64,000 bases of DNA, taken from contig NC_090291.1 of assembly GCF_037392515.1 (NCBI RefSeq), positions 38,401,001-38,465,000 on the forward strand, read 5' to 3'. A program made the translations under genes and the position numbers. Positions 42,045 through 52,366 of this stretch are shown one piece after another; the stretch's first letter is position 1, and each line of letters begins with the position of its first letter. The notes below the pieces were generated by a model that saw nothing but the letters and a program-made list of their open reading frames with translations, was not told the DNA's origin and did not search any database. Source of the stretch: Haliotis asinina. Lineage: Eukaryota; Mollusca; Gastropoda; Lepetellida; Haliotidae.

Positions 42045-42176
42045 TGACTCAGTATGGTTTTACGTCGCTTTTGACAATAGTCCGGTGATATCAAGGCCAG
42101 TGATACCGGAAATGGGCTTCACACATTGTACCCATGTGGGGAATCGAGCGAACGCTTTCACCACAAGGCCACCCAC
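42045..42176 (-). mobile_element. SINE family B
   Basis: GGTTTTACGTCGCTTTTGAC, GATACCGGAAATGGGCTTCA, CACATTGTACCCATGTGGGG and ACGCTTTCACCACAAGGCCA. The B-box stretch is internally deleted. Confidence 0.88.
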
Positions 42177-42285
42177 CGTCCTACTACAGTGTGTCTATGT
42201 CCTTCCCGGTTGTCCCTAGATGTATCACAACTATAACAATGCTGTTTATTCGTAAATGTAATCAAAAGGGTAGGTATACCTGAAA

Positions 42286-42467
42286 CAAAAGGGGATCGGG
42301 TGGTCAGGCTCGCTGTCTTGGTTGACACATGTCATCGGTTCCAAACTGCGCAGATGCTCATGTTGTTGGTCACTGGATTGTCTGGTCCAGACTCGATTAT
42401 TTACAGGTCGCCGCCATATGACTATATTATTGCTGAATGGGGCGTAAAACTAAACTCACTCACTCAA
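42286..42467 (+). mobile_element. SINE family A
   Basis: GATCGGGTGGTCAGGCTCGC, GACACATGTCATCGGTTCCA, GTCCAGACTCGATTATTTAC and GGCGTAAAACTAAACTCACT. Confidence 0.92.
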
Positions 42468-42956
42468 ACCGCCTCGTTCTCCCACCCATTCCTATGACAG
42501 AATGATGGAAAAGTGACGAGATGCTAGTTGACATGTAGTCAGAGGTTATCGCTCCAACATACTGGTTAATGAGCTAGACCACTGACATCAATAAATCAAC
42601 GCTGTATATGCGTCTTTGTATGCAAGTTCGACTGGTACAACAAGTATATACTACCGAAGAATGGAATGAGCTGGCAATATCTGCCCCATCAACTGATTTA
42701 ATATCATGTGTAGGTCGACCCACATATACACTGAACAACTAGATAAACTAGATCAAACCACAATGAATCCAATATACATTCACAAGTGGTATACTTATAT
42801 CAGTTATATGTCAATGCCTTTACAACGCTCTCCCTGCAAAACACTGGCGCTTATCACCTCTTTAAGTGTTGACACTACTGGCTTTGACCCGGGTTGCTGT
42901 ACCATACCCGTCCTATAGAATCCGACACAGGTAACATTGGCCTTATTGTGTACATA
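42468..42956. other. Gene-free, nothing recognised
   Basis: Short frames only. Confidence 0.4.
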
Positions 42957-43085
42957 GGCGGTGGGGTGGCTCAGTGGGTAAAGCATTCACTTGTGACGAC
43001 AAAGACCCGGGTTCCATTTCACAATGGGTGAAACAAGTTCCTGGTGCTCCTGTCGAGATATTTCGGTGATGTTTCTCATATCAGC
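42957..43085 (+). mobile_element. SINE family B
   Basis: GGTGGGGTGGCTCAGTGGGT (A box), AGACCCGGGTTCCATTTCAC (B box) and GTGCTCCTGTCGAGATATTT. The tail is lost. Confidence 0.8.
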
Positions 43086-43157
43086 CAAAAACAAAGCACG
43101 TAAATCACTAAGTACCATACATACATTTCATGTTAAGTATAGCTCCCTTTAGACTAG

Positions 43158-43304
43158 CTATACTTGTTGTGAGGTAACCTATACTTGCTGTGGGGCAGCC
43201 TATACTTGCTGTGGGGCAGCCTATACTTGCTGTGGGGCAACCTATACTTGCTTTGAGGCAGCCTATACTTGCTGTGAGGTAATCTATACTTGCTGTGAGG
43301 CAAC
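43158..43304 (+). repeat. 21-bp tandem repeat, seven copies
   Basis: Period 21 from 43158; the unit is CTATACTTGCTGTGGGGCAG plus C, with GAGG/GGGG and CAGC/TAAC variants. The KYRLPHS-type repeated ORFs on the minus strand are by-products. Confidence 0.95.
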
Positions 43305-43394
43305 TGAAATATATTGAAGATACCTCTGACTTGTGCCTCCGTGTCAATATGGCCTACATCCTCGCTAAAAGTATCTGCTGCACGTGGGACAATC

Positions 43395-43478
43395 GAGCTA
43401 ACTGCGTTCGATGGGTACAGCGTTTGAAGCCCATTTCCGGTGCCTCCCCACTGTGATGCGTAAAACTCAACTCCCTCC
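43395..43478 (+). mobile_element. SINE family B, partial
   Basis: GTTCGATGGGTACAGCGTTT, GAAGCCCATTTCCGGTGCC and GCGTAAAACTCAACTCCCTC. The tRNA 5' half is missing. Confidence 0.75.
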
Positions 43479-43711
43479 ATCGCTCATCATTAAGATGATG
43501 AAATTCTGTTTCCATTAACCAACATTCACTAGCTTATTTTGCGTGTTTTTGAATGAGCACACCACCTCTCATACTCCCAGGTGCTGGTCTGTCTGACCAA
43601 GGCTCCATTGCGTTATTTACAAACCCTCGTGGATTACCTGAATTATTGGTAACTGTGGTGTAGCTTCTTACGGAATGTTCACAGAAGGAGTAATGTCATA
43701 TCTGATTTCAG

Positions 43712-46700
43712 GCCACAACAAACTTGACTTGGCCGATTTCAAGATGGCGGCGTTGTCCCGCGTGGTCCGCCAGTTACGGTATTGCCATGACAATCCTGAC
43801 CAGTACAAGCTGTGTGACAACCAGATCTGTGTGCCAGTCGACCGAGACTGTCGTAAGTTTTGGGGTCTGTAGAAGATGTAAAGTGAGCGTTCAGTAACGA
43901 GAAATATTAAAGTCACTGCATCAGGTGTGCCCTCGACCCACTTGCATAAAGAAAATATTAATCGCAACGACCGCACTTGAAATAACCTTGACTGAAATAG
44001 TCTAGGGGTTGGGGTTGCTTGGTACGTCCGAATAAGTAGGTTCAGTGCTCGAGAGGAAAATAATACTAGAGGACGTTTTCAATTAGAGTAGGTGGTCAAT
44101 GTCACGGTAGAGTGAGTACGCCTGTATGGAAAGCCCATGTATGCCGTGCGGGGGGCACCTGTTGATGATGAATGTTACCGTTGTCAGTTGTGGTTAAACG
44201 TCTATCCTGTCCAACCTAGCATGCGACTAATCCCCAAACGTCTAAATAGCTGCAGTTCGAGTATATAGTCTGCCGAGTAACAACCCTTTACACGTATCAG
44301 AATCCTAAATTATACAGAATTCCCCATTTGCCCTGTGAATGGGGTTACTTAATTCAATACCGGCGAAGATCCTGAGTAGAACTGAACTTGTTGTAAAAGG
44401 TGAAAAACGGGATCAGGTGGTCAGACTCGCTGGTTTGGTTGACACATGATATCGTATACTCCTGCTGTTGATCACTGGGTTGTCTGGTCCAGACTCGATT
44501 ATTTACAGATCACCCTCATATAGTTGGAATACTGTTGAGTGCGGCGTAAAACTAAACTCACCCACTCAAACCGCAAAAGAAACACGTTATATTTGGGATT
44601 ACTTATTCTCAGTAAACGACAGTATGTGCTAACCTCACAAAAAGTACATGTACTAGAATCCGTACTATAGAATATGTTATGTCTAAAATGTGCCTCACTA
44701 CATGCTTTCCTTACCACTGAGTAAGAGGCGACTAACGGGATCGGGTGGTCAGGCTCGCTGACTTGGTTGACACATGTCATCGGTTCCCAATTGCGCAGAT
44801 CGATGCTCATGTTGTTGATCACTGGATTGTCTGGTCCAGACTCGATTATTTACAGACCGCCGCTATATAGCTGGAATATTGCTGAGAGCGGCGGAAAACT
44901 CAACTCACTCACTCCTTACCACTGATGTCGACATGCCATTCATTTATTAAATACACTCTGTTCAAAGCAAAACCCACCCATCCACACAGAGGTAAGAACA
45001 GGGAATATGTGGGTATATTCCTGAAGAAGGAGTGACTTGTCAATTTGAACATGGGTCATCGTTTAAATGCAAGGTTTCGGTACAGTATTTGTTGATATAA
45101 AGCACACTCACTCACTCTTCCCCAGCGTGTGACCTTGAGGAGTTCCAGTGTCTTGACGGCCGTTGTCTTCACCCGAGTCTACTCTGTGACGGCAACTTAG
45201 ACTGCAGCAACGGCGAGGATGAAAGTATATGCAGTAAGTTGTCTTACATCAGTGTTTGTTTATTTATTGTTCAACGGCGCGCTCAGAAGTGAGAGAGTTT
45301 AGTTTTACGCCGCACTCAGCAATAATCCAGCTATATGGCTGACGTCTGTAAATAATTGAGTCTGAACTAGACAATCCAGTGATCAACATCATGAGCATCG
45401 ATCTACGCCACTGGGATACGATGACATGTCATCCACATCAGCGAGCCTGACCATCGGATCCTGTTAGTCGCCTCTTACGACAAGCTTTGGTCATTGAAGA
45501 CCAGTTGCAAACTTGACCTTCACGGCTTTTTACACCAGTGAGTTAGTGAGTATAATCATATTCAGCATCAAGCAAAAGTGAAAGGAATCTCCGGCAGGGG
45601 TCTTTATGTCAAATTTTGTTTAGTCGTCCCATTGTTTGACAGATAAACATTCTGATGGAGGAAAGCCGTGTTCCTTCCTTGATAACGGTGTTTCTACCTA
45701 TGACGAAACACCACAGTTATTGCAATAAAGTTGACTTAAAACTTGACATTACTTCATCTTTACTGCTTCTAAAATGCCTCTCAAAGAACAAACATTCTGA
45801 TAGTGTACATTCAGACTCCCGAGACTGTGGAGGTAGCTTAGTGGATAAAGTCTAAAACCCGGGTTCTATGCCGCATATGGTTGATGTTTGAAGACCATTC
45901 CTGGAGTCCCTCGCCGTGATATTGCGGAAATATTGCTAAAAGCGGTGTGAACCTATATTCACTCGCTCTTGTTGAAAACGAGGGCGATGTCCTCTTTTCC
46001 ACGAATCCCAGTTTCCACTGCAACTCCTATTCCAGAATCACCTCCCGCATCCGATAATGATGCCAGTCCCCCAACCTCGGTAATAGCCGGCGTGTGCATC
46101 GCCATTATCCTCGTCACCCTCGTCGTCATAATAGTGCTGGTGTTCCTCAGACGACGGCGACTGCGGGCCCTGCATCGGGAGTCAGGTATGTGGCTGTATG
46201 TCAGGTAACTATGGAAACGGTAACTGAGAAGCATGCCATGTAGAAAGTGGTCGAATGTTTTATGTTACATTTGGGTTTACACTTTCTACCGATTCTGGTC
46301 ACATTGATAGGTTGAGTCCGACACCTTCAGACTACAGACACGTAACCGATTCGCGAATGGGTGAGATGGCTGACTTTGTGTGCTGGCCATTAGGCGCCTG
46401 ACTCTGAAAGTATGGATTCGAATCCCGGATGGGATATGTAACACATAGTACCCATCGAAAGTTTAGACTCACCACATTCGTAACTACTCGCTTCTTTCTG
46501 TAACCTGCTTTCCGGAATGACCCGAGTAGTTACGAATGGACTCACCAGTGTAAATGTAGCCACTTACTTCAGTCAACTGTTCTAAACTAGATTTTGCAAC
46601 AATGTTCCATTCTGTTTAAAGGTACTGTTTACACATGATCTAATGTATTGCAAAACAAATACGTAACGTTGACACGATCATTGTTATGATAGAAATCAGC

Positions 46701-47625
46701 GAAAATTGGCAAATTCTTAACAAGACTTTACACCAAAACGCAGGTGGTCACGTGCACGATATTTGCACATCCTCTTTTAGCAACTTGATGCATGATCCTC
46801 GTGCCTTGTGCATTTCATCTGCATAAAATTAGCAGTTGGTTCCTCAAGGTAGTGGATAAATTCATTTTCGATGTAATCGCGTGTATGTGTGTGTGGGTGC
46901 ATACATGCATGCATGCTTACATGTATAATATATAGTGAGTGGTACATGATAATCTAAACTTTTGATGGGTAGTAATTGTTGCTTTAGGTATTAAAACACA
47001 AGATAGCGGAACCCACTTCTCTGTTTTCGATCACATTCAGAGTTCATTTTCGATGTGATAAATGTATTGGCGTTTGGAGGGATATGAAGTGAGCAAGAAG
47101 AGATTGATGGAAATATTTTATGATTTGTCGCCAATCGTAGTTGGGACAATGCGTATCTCAATAAATAACAGATAGAAGATCTGATATGTGACGTTCTTAT
47201 CAACGAAAGGAGGGATGCATCAACAGCATCTATGAAACAGTCCCAAGAGATCATACAGTTTAGTGTTATGCTCATTATTTGCCAAGTTTCTAGCAAGAAC
47301 GCAACACAAACAAGTAAGAAGGGCAACTTAACGCGGAGTTTTGAGGACATGTGTACTTGTATTGTTTATTTCACTAAGTACATCATCCACAGGTTCAGAG
47401 CCCCTTCAAAGCGGCGTGTCCAGCAGCGATCCCTCCACCGAGACTGAACACACCAGCGACAGCGACGCCTACAGACCAGCCCCTAAAGAGGACATTGATG
47501 ACTTTTCAGATTTCGCTGATGCACTGTGTACTTCAACTCCAAGACCGGATATCCGGCGGCAAGTAAATCCAGGTCAAGGTCGTCAAGGGGCGATGAAAGC
47601 GTCGATGTTAATGTCGGTGACGTGA
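43712..47625 (+). CDS. Single-pass membrane protein with LDLa repeat, 3' exons
   Basis: Likely cell-surface receptor or scavenger-type protein. Four exons with GT..AG borders, all in phase 1: 43712-43852, 45126-45233, 46012-46185 and 47393-47625. Exon 1 gives HNKLDLADFKMAALSRVVRQ and a four-cysteine piece YCHDNPDQYKLCDNQICV. Exon 2 is a canonical LDL-receptor class A repeat with six cysteines in the order CDLEEFQC, DGRC, LLC, DGNLDC and EDESIC, including the calcium-binding DGN.D/GEDE. Exon 3 has a Pro/Ser/Thr-rich stalk, a membrane segment VIAGVCIAIILVTLVVIIVL and the stop-transfer RRRRLRALHR. Exon 4 is an acidic Ser/Thr-rich tail (DIDDFSDFADAL). The 5' part is missing; it may lie upstream (see 38936 and 40658). 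The exact family is not recognised. Introns hold SINE A and B copies. Confidence 0.82.
44399..44573 (+). mobile_element. SINE family A
   Basis: GGGATCAGGTGGTCAGACTC, GTCCAGACTCGATTATTTAC and GCGGCGTAAAACTAAACTCA. It lies in the first intron of the LDLa gene. Confidence 0.9.
44719..44916 (+). mobile_element. SINE family A, well preserved
   Basis: GAGTAAGAGGCGACTAACGG, GATCGGGTGGTCAGGCTCGC, GTCATCGGTTCCCAATTGCG and GGAATATTGCTGAGAGCGGC, then CTCACTCACTC. This is a good reference copy for the family. Confidence 0.95.
45290..45510 (-). mobile_element. SINE family A
   Basis: TTTAGTTTTACGCCGCACTC, GTCTGTAAATAATTGAGTCT and CCTGTTAGTCGCCTCTTACG. It lies 57 bp after exon 2 of the LDLa gene. Confidence 0.92.
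45826..45968 (+). mobile_element. SINE family B
   Basis: GTGGAGGTAGCTTAGTGGAT (A box), AACCCGGGTTCTATGCC (B box), CCGTGATATTGCGGAAATAT and a CACTCGCTC tail. It ends 44 bp before exon 3 of the LDLa gene. Confidence 0.88.
46357..46550 (+). mobile_element. tRNA-derived SINE, other family
   Basis: GGTGAGATGGCTGACTTTGT and GGATTCGAATCCCGG (clear B box) head a unit whose body reads CGTAACTACTCGCTTCTTTC and CCCGAGTAGTTACGAATGG. Relics of the same body are seen near 13735 and 14140. Confidence 0.55.
46551..47392. other. Intron DNA of the LDLa gene, no feature
   Basis: The last intron. Only a GTGTGTGT/CATGCATG patch at 46880-46920 is notable. Confidence 0.4.
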
Positions 47626-48246
47626 CGAATTGCAAGTCTGGCTTAGATCGGTTTGCTGTCTTTGGATATATTGTTTCAAGTGATATCATTCTACGACCTG
47701 GCTGATAACCATCAGCGCTGCTCCCGTTTAACTCAAGTTTACAAGGAGAGCCTGACAACTTGTATTGTGTTTGGCTGTGGTGAAGCAAAGTGTGATGAAA
47801 GTCAACGGATCGATGACACTGTATTTTCCCGAAATGGACCGCCATATAGCTGGAATATTGCTGAAACATTGCTGAGAACGACGTTAAACAACAGACCATC
47901 TAAGCCCTTAGATGGAACCCCATATGTGGTGGTGTCAACCGTGATACGACTGGACTATTGCAAAAACGGCATACAATAATACTTGCTCACTATGCTGATG
48001 CTCTTCGCATATATTTTCAGAATGTCTTCATGATGTCAGTTGTTCCACACGAGTGCTATCATTCGTTATGTTTATGCAGGTTAATTGCATTTTTGAATTA
48101 TTGATATTCAAGTATGAAACTTAAATATGAGAAGATCAGCGACGAGCTACCTGATTTCCATTGTCTGGAATGAAGGATGTGTTTCAGTCGTCTTGTATGC
48201 AGTCACTTTAAACGAGAAATGATCAACGGTCATGCTCAGTGGTATA
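47626..48246 (+). other. Probable 3' UTR of the LDLa gene with SINE relics
   Basis: Contains SINE A tail pieces (GGACCGCCATATAGCTGGAA at 47837 and GGACTATTGCAAAAACGGC near 47951). No gene. The first AATAAA after the stop codon noticed is at 48644. Confidence 0.45.
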
Positions 48247-48422
48247 CAGTAGAAGCTGTCCAAACCAACACTCATCGGCACTGAAGAGAGAATCCGGTTT
48301 AGAAAACATGCCGGATTGTAGAGCTGATGATAAATGTACTAGCCACGAACGGGGGTGAGATTTTATGCCGTTGTTTACAGCTTGTCCTATTGGACTGATG
48401 CCGGTTTTGACAGCTTCCACTG
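48247..48422 (-). mobile_element. MITE M1, copy 4
   Basis: TA-flanked, with ends CAGTAGAAGCTGTC and GACAGCTTCCACTG. Orientation is as copy 3. Confidence 0.9.
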
Positions 48423-48643
48423 TATTAATGTGTTGATACATTTGTGCTACTTCAGTGCTTGAAGATGAAATGTTTGATTTACACTAAAAAACAAAGGCAG
48501 ACCTTTACTGTTTCTTCGCAAATCATGACAGTAACACTGTCGATGACGTCAAACCTTTGTTCTCGCGCTATGCTGATGTTGATTGAAAGATTTGTGTAAC
48601 GATTTTGATATTGCTGTATACGTTTGTTTAAAAAACGAAGACA

Positions 48644-48649
48644 AATAAA
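48644..48649 (+). promoter_or_regulatory. Candidate polyadenylation signal
   Basis: AATAAA about 1.0 kb after the stop codon of the LDLa gene, in AT-rich sequence. Confidence 0.35.
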
Positions 48650-48775
48650 AATGTTGATATTCATCATGTAAACCTATTGTTTTGGTTGATAGCATCAATG
48701 AAAAGCCCATACATTAACACCCACATACAATACTGTAACCGTTTTTCACATTCTTGACCAATTCTTCAGAAAACA

Positions 48776-48882
48776 GGGCGCCCTGTCCCGTAGCGATGGT
48801 AGCGCTAAGGTGACCGTAACTCCCATGGACTTACGACTGTCGTATAGCTACGATCGCTTTGAGGAACGGGGTCCTGGTCACC
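48776..48882. repeat. Palindromic family P2
   Basis: GGGCGCCCTGTCCCGTAGCG pairs with CGCTTTGAGGAACGGGGTCC. The inner arms are GTAGCGCTAAGGT and TAGCTACGAT. Confidence 0.7.
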
Positions 48883-49287
48883 GGGACGAGTAGTGATCAC
48901 TTTCAAAATACTAAACGCTCTGCGTGCAGACACCTTATGTTTGGAGAACTTTCTCATTGGCTAATAACCTTTAACCTAACTTCTCGGTCGGAGTGAGCAG
49001 AGCATTCTTGAAACGAATATAAACGAGAAAACCCGAATGCGAGAAAATGCTGCCTTAGCACAGGATTATGGATACTGTTTGTGATCGGGGACATAACTTT
49101 GTCCTGTTGTGGTTTAAGTTCCAGGGATTTCCGGAACGACCTTTTGGAAGATTACTTTATACAAGCAACATTTTGTTTGATCAAGAACCGACGCATCCTT
49201 CGTTTTGAATGGGAGGTGAAAGTTCACGTGACGCGAGGACCTAAATGTATCCTAAGTCCTTTAAACTTAGATGTGTACTGGAGTGAA
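48883..49287. other. Gene-free, nothing recognised
   Basis: A 70-codon frame (49081-49293) has no motif. Confidence 0.4.
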
Positions 49288-49500
49288 ATGTGAGTGAGTG
49301 AGTTTAGTGTTACGCCACATTCTGCAATATTCCAGCTGTATAACACGGTAAACAATCGACAATCCAGTGATCAGCAACGTGAACATCGACTAACACAACT
49401 GGATAACGATGGCATGTGTCAACGAAGTCGGCGAATCTGACCACCCGATTCCTTTAGTCGCGTCTTTTCCAACAAGCATAGGTTACTGAAGACCAACAGG
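49288..49500 (-). mobile_element. SINE family A
   Basis: GTGAGTGAGTGAGTTTAGTG, CAATATTCCAGCTGTATAAC and CACCCGATTCCTTTAGTCGC. Confidence 0.88.
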
Positions 49501-49565
49501 AAAATTTGAAACTGGAGTGTGGACGAATGTCGTATTCTGCTTATTTCGAAATGGGCTACCTGCTG

Positions 49566-49703
49566 GGACCCGTTTCATAAAGTTCTCTCAGGCCTTAGAT
49601 CTTTTCTCGTAGCATTCGTACTTCCTATGTTACAGTACATCAGGTCCGAATGCTCCGAGAAAAGTTAAGAGATCTGAGGCTTACGAGAAGAACAGGGCCC
49701 TTG
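49566..49703. repeat. Palindromic family P2, best arms
   Basis: GGGACCCGTTTCATAAAG at the left and CTTACGAGAAGAACAGGGCC at the right. Inner arms AGATCTTTTCTCGTAGCATT and GAATGCTCCGAGAAAAGTT are inverted copies. Confidence 0.75.
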
Positions 49704-49765
49704 GTTTAACAACAACACATTGAACAGCATTCCAACAAGGCAGCTTCGTGTGGGAGGTACCTGTG

Positions 49766-49951
49766 AAGGGGATCGGGGTAGAATACGCCTTCAGCAACCC
49801 AGGCTTGCCATAAAAGGCGACTATGCTTGTCGTAAGAGGCGACTAACGGGGTCGGGTGGTCGGGTGTGCTGACCTGGTTGACACATGTCATCAGTTTACA
49901 CTAACACAGATCCATGCTCATGCTGTTGATCACTGGATTGTCTCAATTATC
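49766..49951 (+). mobile_element. SINE family A, first of a tandem pair
   Basis: GTGAAGGGGATCGGGGTAGA, GCTTGTCGTAAGAGGCGACT and GGGTCGGGTGGTCGGGTGTG. It is cut after GATCACTGGATTGTCTCAAT and followed at once by a second copy. Confidence 0.9.
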
Positions 49952-50096
49952 AATATGGTCAGGCTCGCTGACTTGGTTGACACATGTCATCGGTTCCCAA
50001 TGCTCATGTTGTTGATCACTGGATTGTCTGGTCCAGACTCGATTATTTACAGACCGCCGCAATATAGCTGACTGCGGCGTAAAACTAAACTCACTC
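49952..50096 (+). mobile_element. SINE family A, second of a tandem pair
   Basis: Begins at TATGGTCAGGCTCGCTGACT and ends GCGGCGTAAAACTAAACTCA. The body has a short deletion before the tail. Confidence 0.9.
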
Positions 50097-51466
50097 ATGT
50101 GGGAGGATGGGTCGAAGTAGTGTAGGTGTCTACTGTTTACCACTTTGGAGAAACCCATGGAATGAGGCTGACAGACTGAGAAAAAACAACTGAAGCTGAC
50201 AGGTCCCGGAAATCATGGGTATTTTTAGCTTTAGGTGCCCTGGGTACGTCACGATGCATTCCCACGGATTTGTTGTCTCCAACGACAGGACGGTAACAGG
50301 TGACGTCATTTGTTAACATCGGTTTCACAACGGGGAAACCGGTGTTCTCCAACAAAGACTTAAGATAACCGTAGCGCTGATTGCTTTGTGCAAGGGCCCT
50401 GAACTACTTCAAACAGGAACGATAACTCTATTCCTGATTGATACCGACGTACTCATACATTGTATTGCTGTCTTTGTTTTGCGCTTATTTGTTTTAAAGA
50501 ATTAAACCTCCTTGTTACAACTAAAAGAAGGAGACAAACATATTTGTTAAAGACATATCCTGACGTAATTGTTACCATGTAATATTTCCAGTTATATTTC
50601 TGAAAAGGGTTCAGTAATCACAAATGGGACGTGCTTTATTGAATATGCAAATACGACTTCAAAAACATTGTCTACATTAAATCTCAAAGCAGAAACTAAA
50701 AAAATAACTTCAAAATATTTCTCAAGCTGAACACTCGTATAAACCTTGCCCCAAGTAGAACTTTAAATGAATTCGCTGAAACATATATGAGTCACCAAAT
50801 TATTCCAAGACATGTGAAACAGATGTCCTGTGTTAAATATTAAGGTTGATAGTTACAAACAGACATAATGTTTTGGGCTTGAAACACGTAGCGATTTACA
50901 ATTACATTTCCTAAAACTGTTTAAAGCGGCGCAAGTACAATCACCAAAACAAGCCCGCAAGATCATCAGAAATACTCCGTTAGACCAGTGAGAGGCGTTT
51001 TGTGAACAAACGCACGTTCGTCATCTCACATTCAATCGCATGATTCTTATTTTAAAAACACTTTACATTTGACAGCACAATCCTTAAAAGTTTCATTAGT
51101 CGAGAGTTTTTTTTATCATAGCACTGCAACCATTACACGCGGTCTGATAGGTTTGCCGTATTTTCGCATGTGACAAGCATCGTAATTGGGACGAGTCTTC
51201 TTAGAGGTTACGGAGCGAGTGGTGACAAATGTTGATCAAAGTTAATTTGGACTGGGCAAGGTTTGCACACGGTTCGGCCGACCCGACCTTGCTTCAGTGT
51301 GGGCATGGAAGATCTTCAAGCAGGGAGGTAATTGAAAGATCCGTTTTGAATCAATGCACTGATGCAAGTATCGCCGATAACGCAGAAGACTGGCAATATA
51401 TTACCGTGCAAAATAAGGTACACACCAAAATTTGACAAACAAGAAATCGTCATTTATGGTCTTACA
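50097..51466. other. Gene-free, nothing supported
   Basis: A stop-free minus stretch at 50137-50355 looks only weakly protein-like and has no splice support. The rest is AT-rich. Confidence 0.4.
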
Positions 51467-51636
51467 CTGTGGAAGCTGTAAAAGCCAGCTTCTGTCTAAT
51501 CCAGCATAACACCGGCATAAAATCCAAGTCCCTTTCGTGGCTTGTACATTTATCATCAGCTCTGCAATCCGGCACATTGCCTAAAACGGATTATTTCCAC
51601 AGTCCCAATGAGTGCCGGATTAGACAGCTTCCACTG
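51467..51636 (+). mobile_element. MITE M1, copy 5
   Basis: CTGTGGAAGCTGTAAAAGC at the left, GACAGCTTCCACTG then TA at the right. Internal blocks are as in copy 1. Confidence 0.85.
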
Positions 51637-52121
51637 TATTTGGTACAAGTTGCTTTGAAATAGATATAAGCAGTGTTTTGGCGACTGTACCCAAGCGTCT
51701 GAGCTTTTGCAGTGTTTCGGTTATATCTAATTCAGTGTAGTAGAGAATTAGTGAAACTTCAACTTTTATCACTGAATACATGTCAACGTGTAAATGCTGG
51801 AAACTACGTACTCAACTCTCTGACCTTATGGCAAGCACCTGTTTATTCTGGACTCATTGTCATTTCATATCAGGTTTCGGTTGTTTCACGACTAATGTCT
51901 TTTTTTTACATCCTCGCTGACTCAAGACTACTAAAACTTTAGGATAGAGTAATACAAATTTGAGGCGAAATAACTTTCACGTTGCCTATATTTGCACTGA
52001 AAGAGCCGAAAAGGTGATATGACGTCATCAAGGTGAACGGATTTTATGGCAGTTCTTTTTTCAAGTTAAAAATTAAAAACTGAGCACTAATATCCGTACC
52101 AAGAATTTCTCATTATTCCTG
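51637..52121. other. Gene-free, nothing recognised
   Basis: No repeat or exon identified. Confidence 0.4.
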
Positions 52122-52235
52122 TGAGTGAATGATGCTAGTAACATTCCAGCTACAACACGGCGGGGACACCAGAAATAGGCCTTACACATTGGGCCCATTA
52201 GGGAATTGTGTCCGAGTCTTTGACGTGACAAACAA
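52122..52235 (-). mobile_element. SINE family B, diverged
   Basis: CACGGCGGGGACACCAGAAA, GGCCTTACACATTGGGCCCA and GTCCGAGTCTTTGACGTGAC. Confidence 0.75.
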
Positions 52236-52310
52236 ACTTGGAATTGTTACAACCTAGCCATAGATTACTTCTATTCACAATAATGTATACGAATGTTTCA
52301 GACCTAACTA

Positions 52311-52316
52311 TTTATT
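52311..52316 (-). promoter_or_regulatory. Polyadenylation signal AATAAA of the VWC gene
   Basis: AATAAA on minus, about 50 nt after the stop codon at 52367. Confidence 0.55.
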
Positions 52317-52366
52317 GCTTGCTCCTTTGACGTCCCTGACGCATTTGATAACATATAGCGCACCAA

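Noticed and set aside
43108-43480. ORFs with KYRLPHS-type repeats
   Set aside because: By-product of the 21-bp tandem array and SINE B tail.
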